Below, piece by piece: positions 25,152 through 32,653 of a stretch of DNA of 44,030 nt. The notes beneath the pieces were generated by a model that did no database searches, was not told the DNA's origin, and saw only the letters and a list, made by a program, of their open reading frames with translations. The position numbers and the translations under genes were made by a program. The stretch is from Bacillota bacterium. GTDB lineage: Bacteria; Bacillota; Clostridia; Clostridiales; Clostridiaceae. The stretch's first letter is position 1. Every line of letters starts with the position of its first letter. The stretch lies in contig JAJXWH010000043.1 of the NCBI GenBank assembly GCA_021781745.1, positions 1 through 44,030 on the forward strand, read 5' to 3'.

Positions 25152-25641
25152 ATAATTCCTCCGTTTCATTAAAGAATTTATTTAGGTCATAGCTCCATCT
25201 AGTTCGCTTTTTACCCCCTTTAATTTCAATTCCATTTTCTTCACACCATGTAAAAGGAAATGACTTTCTATTAGCTGTTTCCATAAATACTCTAACTTTT
25301 ATTGCTTCAATAGCGAATGTCTTTTCTAAATCTCTAAAATTAAATATAAAATACGCTTTAATTCTTGGATGATCTATCTTAGTCATTTCATTTATCTGAT
25401 TCTCTCTTATACAATCAAATCCAATACTTACACTTGCATGGGATTTAAGTTCAAGCAGATACAACTTTTTACTAGTCATTACCTGGAAGTCACAAATATT
25501 CTTAGCTTGGAATCTTACATTTTCATTCTTTTGTCCATTAAAATTTGCGGTACCGTCTTTAAATCTATATATCCAACAATCTTCAGGAACCGACTTTTTA
25601 AAATCTTCTTCAAATACTTTTCCTGGATTCTTCTTAGCCAT
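25144..25641 (-). CDS. recU: RecU-like Holliday junction resolvase
   Basis: 165 residues from ATG 25641, chosen for the AAGGAGGGAAAT site; an in-frame extension to 25731 has its own weaker AAGGTGACTC site. GKVFEEDFKKSVP (7-19), then FRFKD-type residues and the nuclease core CDFQVMTSKKLYLLELKSHA with D and E-x-K of the PD-(D/E)xK fold match the RecU/PbpA-related family. Phage RecU proteins resolve branched replication intermediates before packaging. Confidence in family is good; in vivo use is inferred. Confidence 0.82.
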   Translation of the reverse strand: MAKKNPGKVFEEDFKKSVPEDCWIYRFKDGTANFNGQKNENVRFQAKNICDFQVMTSKKLYLLELKSHASVSIGFDCIRENQINEMTKIDHPRIKAYFIFNFRDLEKTFAIEAIKVRVFMETANRKSFPFTWCEENGIEIKGGKKRTRWSYDLNKFFNETEELYV

Positions 25642-25812
25642 ATTTCCCTCCTTAAATATTAACTGCTTGGCCTGTATTTCACCTTTACAAAACTTTTGCC
25701 AATTTCTATTATTCATTTTTAGAAAGCTCATGAGTCACCTTCTTATTACTAATTGATTTTCATATGAGAATTGAGTTTTATAAGAATAACGTTCCAACCA
25801 TTTATATTTGCC

Positions 25813-26820
25813 TTATACCACTAATCTTCTATACTCGTTACGCAAATTATCTTGACTCAACTGTGCATATATTTGAGTAGTTGACGGTGTAGTGTGTCCT
25901 AAAATACCTTGTACACCTTCAATCCTCATTCCGCTATTTAAAAGCTGAGTTGCTCTAGTTCTTCTAAACTTATGACAATGTACTCTTTCATCTACACCAG
26001 CTCTATCTTTTATCTTAGCTAATATTAATTGTAATGCTCTTACTTTTATATGCTTATGTGAACCTCTCTCAGATATAAATAAATATTCTGATTCTCCTTC
26101 TCTTGTACTTAAATATCCCTGCATATGCAATTTTGCTTTTGTTGAGAAAAATACAATTCTTTCTTTATTGCCTTTTCCAAGAACTTTTATACTTCTCTCC
26201 TGCCAGTCTATGTCTTGTAATTTGATATTATCTAACTCTGATATTCTACATGCAGTACTATCTAAAAGCTCAAATAAAGCTTTTTCTCTTTCGGTTACAC
26301 ATGCTTCTCTTAATCTTTCTAAATTTTCAGGCTGATAAGGTTGCAAGATCACACGTGGCACTTTAGTTTGTTTTAGTTTATATGCTGGATTTGTAATAAT
26401 ATATTCTTCTGACTGCAACCATCCAAAGAAGCCTTTAAGCATTGTTATATATCCATTTACTGTTGTTGGTTGTTTATCTTTTCCCATAAATGCTAAGAAC
26501 ATTCTTAAATCCATAGTTGAAATAGTGCTGCATGGCTTTGTAAAGAATTGATCTAGCTTAATTAAGAATAATTTATAATTATCTAATGTCTTTTGGCTTA
26601 ATCCTTCTAATCTTTTACAAGCGATATATATAGCTGCTTTTTCTTCTATATCTGAAGCCACTAGATCAGTGCATTTTGATTGTACTTCATAGCTGTACAA
26701 TGTTTCATCTATGGCTTTTTTAACTTCTAATTGTAAATCTAGCTTTTGTTCTAAAAATGGCATTAACAATGTTATCTTACCAACTAGTTTTATGCTTACT
26801 TCTTCATTCAGGTTGCTCAT
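25813..26820 (-). CDS. Tyrosine recombinase, XerC/D-like (paralogue 1)
   Basis: 335 residues from the ATG at 26820, preferred over 26829 for spacing from AAAGGA. A SAM-like N-terminal domain (VASDIEEKAAIYIACKRLEG) precedes the catalytic domain with R in STACRISELD, K in VLGKGNKER, H-x-x-R in CHKFRRTRA, H in GILGHTT and Tyr in TTQIYAQ. It should carry out site-specific strand exchange. It sits in the early lytic operon, not next to an obvious attP, and is closely related along its whole length to the recombinase at 36.2-37.2 kb. A role in dimer resolution or integration is open. Confidence 0.92.
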   Translation of the reverse strand: MSNLNEEVSIKLVGKITLLMPFLEQKLDLQLEVKKAIDETLYSYEVQSKCTDLVASDIEEKAAIYIACKRLEGLSQKTLDNYKLFLIKLDQFFTKPCSTISTMDLRMFLAFMGKDKQPTTVNGYITMLKGFFGWLQSEEYIITNPAYKLKQTKVPRVILQPYQPENLERLREACVTEREKALFELLDSTACRISELDNIKLQDIDWQERSIKVLGKGNKERIVFFSTKAKLHMQGYLSTREGESEYLFISERGSHKHIKVRALQLILAKIKDRAGVDERVHCHKFRRTRATQLLNSGMRIEGVQGILGHTTPSTTQIYAQLSQDNLRNEYRRLVV

Positions 26821-26870
26821 ATTCATCATTCCTTTCTATAATTTTTCTTGTATTTTATCCGTTCTAAACC

Positions 26871-27095
26871 TTATTCACAATCTTTTTCATCTTTCTCAAA
26901 TGTAGCTTCACTAATTTTTTCTACTCTTTCCTCATATGGCTCATTGAACAAAATGTCTATAATTTCATCTTTTTGAAGTTTTTCAATAGCTTCTTCTAAA
27001 CTTAAACCATGTTCATCAGCACACTTTAAAACTTTGTATTCTTCATTTTTTGATAAGTCATAATTACATGTAATTGTTGCTTTTATTGTTATCAT
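26871..27095 (-). CDS. Small acidic protein
   Basis: 74 residues from ATG 27095, with TTAGAGGTGCAAGGT ahead; a GTG three codons upstream overlaps that site. It has a beta N-terminus (MITIKATITCNYDLSKNEEY) and an acidic helical remainder (HGLSLEEAIEKLQKDEIIDI). No domain recognised. Strong negative charge would suit a DNA mimic or an inhibitor, but nothing else supports that. Confidence 0.6.
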   Translation of the reverse strand: MITIKATITCNYDLSKNEEYKVLKCADEHGLSLEEAIEKLQKDEIIDILFNEPYEERVEKISEATFEKDEKDCE

Positions 27096-27180
27096 ACCTT
27101 GCACCTCTAATTAATATTGTAGGAGGTTTTTCACCTACTGTTGTTCGTGATTTTTTAGTATTGTGCATTACTTAAGTGTA

Positions 27181-27339
27181 TTAATTCTCCGACAAAACTG
27201 CTTCTGTACACGTACCATTCTTTGCACAAAATAAGCAATCATGTACTTCCTCACAATTAGAACACCCATGTTTCTTTCTAGTTTCGCAATCTTTTTCTAG
27301 ATTACATTGAAAGTCATCAAAATTATGACACCATATCAT
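27181..27339 (-). CDS. Cysteine-rich mini-protein
   Basis: A 52-residue frame from ATG 27339, with AAAGAAAGGAGAAACAAAT directly upstream, to TAA 27181. It contains eight cysteines (positions 4, 12, 18, 26, 29, 35, 38, 44), including CSNC and CLFC pairs, and starts MIWCHNFDDFQCNLEKDC. The pattern fits a small zinc-binding protein. It overlaps the end of the methyltransferase gene by 17 bases, so it is translated from the same message. Confidence 0.7.
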   Translation of the reverse strand: MIWCHNFDDFQCNLEKDCETRKKHGCSNCEEVHDCLFCAKNGTCTEAVLSEN

Positions 27340-28258
27340 ATTTGTTTCTCCTTTCTTTATCTAAGAGTTGCTTAAATATACTTTCAAAAAATGTTACTGG
27401 TATTGAATTGCCTGACTGTTTATATAAGGCTCGTCTAGTATTTACCTTTGCAGCATTCAAAAAATCTTCTTCTGAATATCCTTGTACTAACCAACATTCT
27501 TTTTCGGTTAAAAATCTATATTTCCCATTTCCTAAATCAATTACTTGCGCTGGGCATCTGTCTTGCCTTTCAGTAATGGTATAACAATAATCTTTAATTA
27601 CTGTTGCTCTCTTTATTCCTTTAGCTCCAATAACATTTAATATGCTTGGTTGGGTTACTGTATAATCTTCCGAAACATTATCCTCTAAAAATTCTTTTAA
27701 GTTTCTCATTGGTCTTTTTTCTAGAGTTTCAAAATTAAATAATGTTCCATCTAAACAACTAATGGTAAAAACTCTATCCCTATTTTGAGGTAATCCAAAA
27801 TCCATAGCATTTAAAACCTTATAACTATTTGTATATCCTAATCTCTCTAATTCTTCTAAATATCTATTAAAGTTATGTCTCATATGCTTACTTAAAACAT
27901 TTTTAACATTTTCCCAAATTACTATTTTAGGTTTCCATTCTCCCATTTGTTCGATTATGTGTATTGTTTCCCACATAAGGCTTGACCTTGTTTCACTTCC
28001 TTCATCTGCTCCTTTTTGGTGTCCTGCAATACTAAAATCTTGGCAAGGTGAACCATGAATCAGAATATCGGGTCTAAGGTTCCACCCTACTACTGATTGT
28101 GTTTTATACTCTAGTTCCTTCTCAAACATTGCATTATAGCTTCTTACTGCCTTTTCATCTATCTCAACATAATCAATAGCCTTTACTGGTATTCCCAAGT
28201 TCCTTAAAGCAACTCTCGGACTTCCTATACCTCCAAATAACTCTAATATTTTTATCAC
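27323..28258 (-). CDS. DNA (cytosine-5) methyltransferase
   Basis: 311 residues. Motif I LELFGGIGS (5-13), motif IV GSPCQDFSIAG with catalytic C72, motif VI ENV (116-118) and motif VIII QNRDR (158-162) are all present, followed by a short target-recognition region and a C-terminal GNSIPV motif X-like end. The length is at the low end for the family. No restriction enzyme gene is adjacent, so it is an orphan methyltransferase that may protect phage DNA or modulate expression. Confidence 0.95.
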   Translation of the reverse strand: MIKILELFGGIGSPRVALRNLGIPVKAIDYVEIDEKAVRSYNAMFEKELEYKTQSVVGWNLRPDILIHGSPCQDFSIAGHQKGADEGSETRSSLMWETIHIIEQMGEWKPKIVIWENVKNVLSKHMRHNFNRYLEELERLGYTNSYKVLNAMDFGLPQNRDRVFTISCLDGTLFNFETLEKRPMRNLKEFLEDNVSEDYTVTQPSILNVIGAKGIKRATVIKDYCYTITERQDRCPAQVIDLGNGKYRFLTEKECWLVQGYSEEDFLNAAKVNTRRALYKQSGNSIPVTFFESIFKQLLDKERRNKYDMVS

Positions 28259-28307
28259 ATTTTCACCTCACTTTGCTGCACAATATCTACATATTGCGCA
28301 TTACCAC

Positions 28308-28811
28308 TTAATAATTTGTTGTTGCAATACAATATGGTTCTTTAGATTCTCCTTGTAGTTTAATAACATCCCTAAATGTCATGAATTTTTCTACTATTTC
28401 ATGATCTTCTTTTCCTTTTCTTAAATCTCCGAATCCACCATTGCATTGCTCATCATAATCTCTTAACGCTTCAATGTCTTCTGGATCATTTGTTTCATAC
28501 CACATTCCATCATCATCTAAATCGCATTCATCAAAGCAATATTCATCATATGCTAATGTATTATCAATATTTTCTTTAAACCATTTTATAAATTCTTCTT
28601 CTTCAAAAGGACTTGCATACCAATTACTATCTCCATCAGAAAATACTCTAAGGCCATTTTCAGTGTTGTTTTTTGCTTCTGCATCTGGACCTTCTCCAAA
28701 ATCTTTAGCACATTGTTCACTATTAGGAAATAAATACATACATTGACTTCCTGATACTTCACAATAATATCTTCCTTCATCTTCATCAAAATTTGCACAT
28801 TTACAACTCAT
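28308..28811 (-). CDS. Acidic cysteine-containing phage protein
   Basis: 167 residues from ATG 28811, chosen for AAGGAAAGGGAGTAGAGCA. The N-terminus MSCKCANFDEDEGRYYCEVS and SQCMYLFPNSEQCAKDFGEG form a compact Cys cluster that could bind metal. The remainder is very acidic (YDEYCFDECDLDDDGMWYET). It is not recognised. Early operon member, five bases after the preceding gene. Confidence 0.65.
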   Translation of the reverse strand: MSCKCANFDEDEGRYYCEVSGSQCMYLFPNSEQCAKDFGEGPDAEAKNNTENGLRVFSDGDSNWYASPFEEEEFIKWFKENIDNTLAYDEYCFDECDLDDDGMWYETNDPEDIEALRDYDEQCNGGFGDLRKGKEDHEIVEKFMTFRDVIKLQGESKEPYCIATTNY

Positions 28812-28815
28812 TGCT

Positions 28816-29073
28816 CTACTCCCTTTCCTTAACACAATCTACATCACATACAAAAGAATCTAATACATCATTTATGAATTCATCATTCTCACAAGTTTCT
28901 TTTAATCCTTCTGCGAACTTATTAATAAACTCTTTAGTCTTACCTTTCTTTATGAAAAAGTCATTGCTCCAGTAATTTTTAAAAACATCTTTGACTATTT
29001 TACTTGGTATTTTAAGAACTATATCATTGCTGCTATTTACTTTACATTCAATTACTTTTTCTTTGCTGCTCAT
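28816..29073 (-). CDS. Hypothetical protein
   Basis: 85 residues starting MSSKEKVIECKVNSSNDIVL, with a KIPSKIVKDVFKNYWSNDFF segment and an acidic helix ending in DSFVCDVDCVKERE. AGTTAGGTGAAACA is the ribosome site. Nothing identifies a family; it travels in the run of short early genes that differ from phage to phage. Confidence 0.6.
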   Translation of the reverse strand: MSSKEKVIECKVNSSNDIVLKIPSKIVKDVFKNYWSNDFFIKKGKTKEFINKFAEGLKETCENDEFINDVLDSFVCDVDCVKERE

Positions 29074-29081
29074 TGTTTCAC

Positions 29082-29414
29082 CTAACTTTCTATTTTAATT
29101 TCCTCTAACGAAATTGTTATTATCTCAGTATCATATTCCGTTCCATTCTCTGAAGTTGTTTCAGTTAAACATTCCAGGCATACTTCCTTGTATCTTCTTC
29201 CTTTTAGTTTTTCAGTTGATTTGGTATTTCTATAGTAAACTGGTTTTTCTCCATATCCTTCATATGCACTCACTAAGTCAGCTTTATTTCTATTGAATAA
29301 CTTTTTAAAATATCTCTTAGCCTTCTTCAAAGATATAAAATATTTTATATCTCCTGAATATCCCATCATGTCCACTTCTTGAACTTTGATTACTCTAATC
29401 ACTAAAGATAACAT
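29082..29414 (-). CDS. Hypothetical protein with basic helical core
   Basis: Up to 110 residues; ATG 29414 overlaps AAAGGATG, and the GTG in LVIRVIK or the ATG at MMGYSGDIKYF are other possible starts. The core is basic (LKKAKRYFKKLFNRNKADLV), then YYRNTKSTEKLKGRRYKEVC and an acidic end. It could bind nucleic acid. The family is unknown and the start uncertain. Confidence 0.55.
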   Translation of the reverse strand: MLSLVIRVIKVQEVDMMGYSGDIKYFISLKKAKRYFKKLFNRNKADLVSAYEGYGEKPVYYRNTKSTEKLKGRRYKEVCLECLTETTSENGTEYDTEIITISLEEIKIES

Positions 29415-29424
29415 CCTTTCTACA

Positions 29425-29772
29425 TTACGAACTTATTATTTTAAACTTTTTCCTTTGTTTTTTAGCATATAAATTAATATAATATTTACTCATTTTAAAC
29501 TCGGTGCATTCAAATTTTACTATGTTTTTACTTAATGTTTCATCGTCCATTCCGTAAAAATAACATTCGTCACAATTCCAACATGGTTCATCTAATGTTC
29601 TCGCTTCTTCTACTGTTGTATTAGATACATGCAATTCGCAATTTTTAATACATTTGCTACACATACATACACTATCGCATATTGTATTATCCCATTGTAT
29701 TTGTAACTTATCTACTCGATCACATTCATGTTCAAAAAAGCTTAATTGTTCCAAATCTGATTTTTTATCCAT
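29425..29772 (-). CDS. Cysteine-rich protein of unknown function
   Basis: 115 residues from ATG 29772, which overlaps the stop of the preceding gene (ATGGATAA). It has two cysteine clusters, CDSVCMCSKCIKNCE and CWNCDECYF, which suit paired zinc sites, followed by a basic C-terminus (YAKKQRKKFKIISS). No strong ribosome site stands alone, consistent with coupling to the upstream gene. A longer frame to 29832 is less likely. Confidence 0.6.
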   Translation of the reverse strand: MDKKSDLEQLSFFEHECDRVDKLQIQWDNTICDSVCMCSKCIKNCELHVSNTTVEEARTLDEPCWNCDECYFYGMDDETLSKNIVKFECTEFKMSKYYINLYAKKQRKKFKIISS

Positions 29773-30421
29773 TAGGATTTTCACATTTCTTAAATGAGAT
29801 AACCCATATCCAAGGATTAGCATCCCACCCATACGTTTTTAATTGTTCTTTTTTTAATGTGCTATCCCATAATTTTCGGAAGTTTACTCGAAGAGCTTCT
29901 TCTGTTGCAAATCTTGGCATTTCAGTACCTTCTGAAATTAAATCGTCATAAGTAATATTTTGAAGTCTCTCAACTCTTACCTCTGTTACTTTCAAAAATA
30001 TTCTTGCTGCTTTCTTTGGCATATGAATGCTTGGTATCCAAACATTATCTTTACATTGATTTTCATTTCCCCAATATCCATACGAAGGTATTCCATCGGC
30101 CTTGTATCCATATCTATCTTTGCCTTGCAGAAAACCATCTGGCAGCCATCTATCGCACCATGTTTCTCTTACATAAATAATATCTCCAACATGATATTTA
30201 CTAAATTTACTTATATACTCTTCTAGTGTCAACCAACATGGCGAATGTGTATAATCCTTAATGTACCATCTACCATCACGTTCCTCATAAGATTTCCAAA
30301 ATCCATATCCGCTTGGTTCGTCATTTGAAGGTGTTCTTTTTATAATCCTTCTTGTAGTTGTCTTTTTACCGTTTAGTATTGCTTTAACCATTTCTGTATT
30401 AAATAAAATTGGCTTTTCCAT
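29765..30421 (-). CDS. ASCH-domain protein
   Basis: 218 residues from ATG 30421, with GTGGAGGGAGAGC ahead. It begins MEKPILFNTEMVKAILNGKK and TTTRRII, the start of the ASCH-related phage proteins, followed by YHVGDIIYVRETWCDRW and ARIFLKVTEVRVERLQNITY, then a W-rich end. ASCH folds bind RNA or modified bases and many phages carry one in the early region. Precise role unknown; domain call is good. Confidence 0.8.
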   Translation of the reverse strand: MEKPILFNTEMVKAILNGKKTTTRRIIKRTPSNDEPSGYGFWKSYEERDGRWYIKDYTHSPCWLTLEEYISKFSKYHVGDIIYVRETWCDRWLPDGFLQGKDRYGYKADGIPSYGYWGNENQCKDNVWIPSIHMPKKAARIFLKVTEVRVERLQNITYDDLISEGTEMPRFATEEALRVNFRKLWDSTLKKEQLKTYGWDANPWIWVISFKKCENPNG

Positions 30422-30466
30422 GCTCTCCCTCCACTCCATATATTCAGTGCCATCCTTCCATGTTTC

Positions 30467-30706
30467 TCATTCTCCATTCTTTGTAATATACCAAGGATTA
30501 AATATCTCCTCCGGCAACACATAAGTACATGGTTGCCACGCATCTATCACCGGATTATAAAATTTTAATTTATTACGTTTTTCTAGAATATCAATTCTGT
30601 AGCTATCTCCACTCTTTTTACTAGTTATAATTACATTTTTATTATCTATAGCCTTTTCCCAGGCTTTCAGAAAGTCATATTCAACTAATTTATTTGTTTT
30701 AATCAT
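30467..30706 (-). CDS. Hypothetical protein
   Basis: 79 residues (MIKTNKLVEYDFLKAWEKAI start; KKSGDSYRIDILEKRNKLKF middle; PEEIFNPWYITKNGE end), resembling the short phage proteins of a 'DUF2829-like' beta fold though I cannot confirm that family. A run of A followed by AAGGTGAAGC gives the ribosome site. Co-directional with its neighbours. Confidence 0.6.
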   Translation of the reverse strand: MIKTNKLVEYDFLKAWEKAIDNKNVIITSKKSGDSYRIDILEKRNKLKFYNPVIDAWQPCTYVLPEEIFNPWYITKNGE

Positions 30707-30929
30707 GCTTCACCTTTTTTTACTAAGGGGAATACTCCCCCTATATTTTTTATTTGCAGTAACCTTAACATCAACATTTTGTAATCCCTGTTATGTTATC
30801 ACTCCCAGTCCTGCAAGAATTGCCATAATAATTATTTCTAATTTCCAAATTATTAAATACATGTTATACTTAAATTGAAATTTTACTAAACCCTATGCCT
30901 TGGTTGCTCTGCTAAGCTCCTTGGCATTT
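30707..30929. other. Gap with a small hairpin and a possible 23-residue hydrophobic frame
   Basis: A perfect hairpin GGGGA-ATAC-TCCCC lies at about 30727-30740, just ahead of the 79-residue gene's ribosome site on the minus strand. A minus-strand frame at 30862-30791 would give MYLIIWKLEIIIMAILAGLG plus VIT, a single membrane helix, but it lacks a ribosome site. The rest is AT-rich and shows nothing else. Confidence 0.35.
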
Positions 30930-31178
30930 TTATTTTCCCAAATTTGAATTTATCTTTTTATGTACATTTTCCCATGTACTGCCTGTCCAAATTTTAAATT
31001 TATAATTTTGTGGTCCTGTAATTAAATCTGCTAAATTAAAGCTTTCTTTATATCCTTTATAATCAACAACTATATTGAATTTTGATATAGAATGTATTCT
31101 GCCATATTTCTGCTTTCCTTCTTTATGTCTTCCATGTTCAGGAACAACCATCACTTTTTGTCCTAATTTCAACCCCAT
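30930..31178 (-). CDS. Hypothetical KOW-like small protein
   Basis: 82 residues if started at MGLKLGQKVMVVPEHGRHKE (ATG 31178, spaced nine bases from AAGGTG); a GTG at 31190 is the frame limit. The GxKVxVVPEHGRHKEGKQKY segment and RIHSISKFNIVVDY resemble a small KOW/SH3-like barrel. It overlaps the end of the upstream gene by 41 bases in another frame. Confidence 0.6.
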   Translation of the reverse strand: MGLKLGQKVMVVPEHGRHKEGKQKYGRIHSISKFNIVVDYKGYKESFNLADLITGPQNYKFKIWTGSTWENVHKKINSNLGK

Positions 31179-31329
31179 TTTCTTCATCACCTTCTTTAAT
31201 TTTTTTTAATTCTTCATTCAATATGTTTCTGAAAGTTCTATTATCTTTACCAGTTAAGTAAGCCCCCTTCTCTTGAGTTGCTGAAGTTATTATATCTACT
31301 GCTTTTACAATATCTAAAATTAACCCCAT
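31138..31329 (-). CDS. Hypothetical protein
   Basis: 63 residues (MGLILDIVKAVDIITSATQE then KDNRTFRNILNEELKKIKEG). GGTGCTAAT precedes ATG 31329, only one base after the stop of the Spo0E-like gene, so the two are probably made together. Helical with a charged C-terminus. Not recognised. Confidence 0.6.
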   Translation of the reverse strand: MGLILDIVKAVDIITSATQEKGAYLTGKDNRTFRNILNEELKKIKEGDEENGVEIRTKSDGCS

Positions 31330-31330
31330 A

Positions 31331-31495
31331 TTAGCACCTAAATTTGTTGAGTCCTAAGATTTCCCTCTGCTCTGCAACAATAATTAAATCTAATTGCTCA
31401 CTTAATTTAACTGTTCTAGTATCAGATCCGCCATATAACATCATGCTTTCAACCACCTTTTTCTCTAACATTTCTTTTTCATTCATTAAAATCAT
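31331..31495 (-). CDS. Spo0E-like aspartyl-phosphate phosphatase
   Basis: 54 residues from ATG 31495, with GGGAGGTAATTTTG immediately upstream, to TAA 31331. Two helices are predicted: EKEMLEKKVVESMMLY and RTVKLSEQLDLIIVAEQR, the second carrying the Spo0E signature S-x-x-L-D (S32, L35, D36). Members of this family dephosphorylate Spo0A~P in Bacillus and so hold back sporulation; homologues occur in clostridia. In this phage it sits in the first part of the early minus-strand operon near the lysogeny switch. Family call is good; effect on the host is inferred. Confidence 0.75.
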   Translation of the reverse strand: MILMNEKEMLEKKVVESMMLYGGSDTRTVKLSEQLDLIIVAEQREILGLNKFRC

Positions 31496-31508
31496 CAAAA
31501 TTACCTCC

Positions 31509-31775
31509 CTATTTATTTATTTTTTCATGGGTTAAATAAATCAACTTACTGTACGTTTTTTTGTCCAAAATTGCTTTACTAATGATCATAAATTCACGTT
31601 TAAATCTAATTGAATCTTCATTAGACATTTGATCCTTTATTTCTTTTATCTTTAATTCATTAATACTATGTCTTACATTCAATTCTTTCAATTCAGACTT
31701 TAACTTTCTCCTTTGTTGATCTATTCGTTGATTTTCTTTAACTAAATTTTCATATTCCTCTTTATAGTTCATCAT
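31509..31775 (-). CDS. Coiled-coil early protein
   Basis: 88 residues (ATG 31775 or, with better spacing from AAAAGGAG, 31772). A long charged coiled coil (YENLVKENQRIDQQRRKLKS) spans about 5-55, followed by RFKREFMIISKAILDKKTYS. Second gene after cro in the lytic direction. No known family; could be a protein-binding takeover factor. Confidence 0.6.
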   Translation of the reverse strand: MMNYKEEYENLVKENQRIDQQRRKLKSELKELNVRHSINELKIKEIKDQMSNEDSIRFKREFMIISKAILDKKTYSKLIYLTHEKINK

Positions 31776-31795
31776 TAAAACTCCTTTTCCATCTT

Positions 31796-31821
31796 ATTTA
31801 AAGGCTATAAAGCCTTTAAAT
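31796..31821. promoter_or_regulatory. Perfect 11-bp hairpin between cro-like gene and the early operon
   Basis: ATTTAAAGGCT (31796-31806) and AGCCTTTAAAT (31811-31821) pair perfectly around an ATAA loop. There is no T run on the minus strand, so it is not a normal terminator for cro; it could be a protein-binding palindrome, an RNA processing site or a nut-like element. Confidence 0.5.
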
Positions 31822-31849
31822 ATATATAATTTTTCATGCTAACGTTTCC

Positions 31850-32050
31850 TCACGCTCCTTTTTTAAACAATTCCTCAACGGTATATTGTGTTTTCAATAT
31901 TTGTTTTATTGCTAATGCTTCATCTAATGTAAAGCTGCTAGAACCTTTGAATTTTAATAACAAAGTATTGTATCTAATTCCTAACTCATCAGCTAATTCT
32001 TTTTTAGACTTTCCAATTAAAACTAATTGTGATTCTATACGTTTATACAT
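31850..32050 (-). CDS. Cro-like HTH regulator
   Basis: 66 residues from ATG 32050, with GGGAGGTAATGAG ahead. SKKELADELGIRYNTLLLKF forms an HTH-XRE motif (about 15-34), followed by a dimerisation tail. It is the first gene on the lytic (minus) side of the divergent switch, opposite the CI-like gene, so it is the Cro equivalent. It should bind the palindromic operators in between and shut off the repressor gene. Confidence 0.85.
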   Translation of the reverse strand: MYKRIESQLVLIGKSKKELADELGIRYNTLLLKFKGSSSFTLDEALAIKQILKTQYTVEELFKKGA

Positions 32051-32063
32051 CTCATTACCTCCC

Positions 32064-32191
32064 AACACGAAATATCATTTTATAACTTTATAATAACACT
32101 TTATTTCGTGTTTATCAACTATTTTTTTATCTTATTTTTATATAATTTCGTATTTTAATACGAAATTTCGTATTTTTTTATTGTTATTTCG
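32064..32191. promoter_or_regulatory. Operator array of the lysis-lysogeny switch
   Basis: Between the divergent HTH genes lies a set of related palindromes. TTTCGTATTTTAATACGAAA is at 32146-32165, and AATACGAAATTTCGTATT, a perfect palindrome overlapping it, at 32157-32174. Further half sites AACACGAAA (32064-32072), TTTCGTGTT (32104-32112) and TTTCGTTTT (32187 on) share the CGAAA/TTTCG core. The array covers both promoters, as expected for Cro/CI operators. Confidence 0.8.
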
Positions 32192-32231
32192 TTTTTATTG
32201 TGATATTATGTATTTAAAGGAGTTGAAAAAA

Positions 32232-32558
32232 TTGAGCAGAGAAAATTATATAAAAATGCTTATAAAGAGTGAGGATCTTACAATAAAAGATTTTGCACAA
32301 AAAATTAATATGCCCTATACAACATTATTATCAATTTTAAATGGATCACTTGGTGGTGCATCTGTTGATAATGTAATGAAGATATGTGAAGGCTTACATA
32401 TTACAATTGAGGAGCTTCAGCAAAACTTTAATGCTGCAGATTCAAATGCATCTTTAGAAGCAGAACTTATAAAATTGTTCAGAACATTAAATTCGGACAA
32501 TAAAAATATTGCAATTGTTCAGATCAAAGCTCTATCAGAATACCAAAATTCTAAATAA
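32232..32558 (+). CDS. CI-like repressor
   Basis: 108 residues from TTG 32232, with AAAGGAGTTGAAAAAA ahead; the frame extends upstream but the ATG at 32208 has no site. LTIKDFAQKINMPYTTLLSI (HTH) is followed by LNGSLGGASVDNVMKICEGL. The C-terminus is short and has no LexA-type peptidase, so release would need an antirepressor or another route rather than RecA-driven cleavage. First gene on the plus side of the operator array. Confidence 0.85.
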   Translation: MSRENYIKMLIKSEDLTIKDFAQKINMPYTTLLSILNGSLGGASVDNVMKICEGLHITIEELQQNFNAADSNASLEAELIKLFRTLNSDNKNIAIVQIKALSEYQNSK

Positions 32559-32608
32559 GTAAAAAGGCTTCCACTAATGGAGGCCTTTTTACTTATTCGA
32601 AAAAACAT
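32519..32608 (-). CDS. Possible 29-residue peptide antisense to the repressor end
   Basis: ATG 32608 follows AAAGGGGGTTAAA and opens 29 codons (MFFRISKKASISGSLFTYLE start) to TGA 32519, antisense to the last codons of the CI-like gene. It lies just downstream of a LexA-like promoter on the same strand, but a strong terminator hairpin falls inside the frame, so full translation may be rare. Kept as a weak call because promoter, box and ribosome site line up. Confidence 0.3.
   Translation of the reverse strand: MFFRISKKASISGSLFTYLEFWYSDRALI
32554..32597. terminator. Bidirectional terminator after the repressor
   Basis: AATAAGTAAAAAGGCTTCCA (32554-32573) pairs with TGGAGGCCTTTTTACTTATT (32578-32597) with a single G-T wobble; A runs upstream and T runs downstream make it work in both directions. 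It would stop the plus-strand repressor message and the minus-strand transcript from the LexA-like promoter. Confidence 0.9.
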
Positions 32609-32653
32609 TTTAACCCCCTTTATACAAAATGAATTCCAACCCTTTCTATTTTT

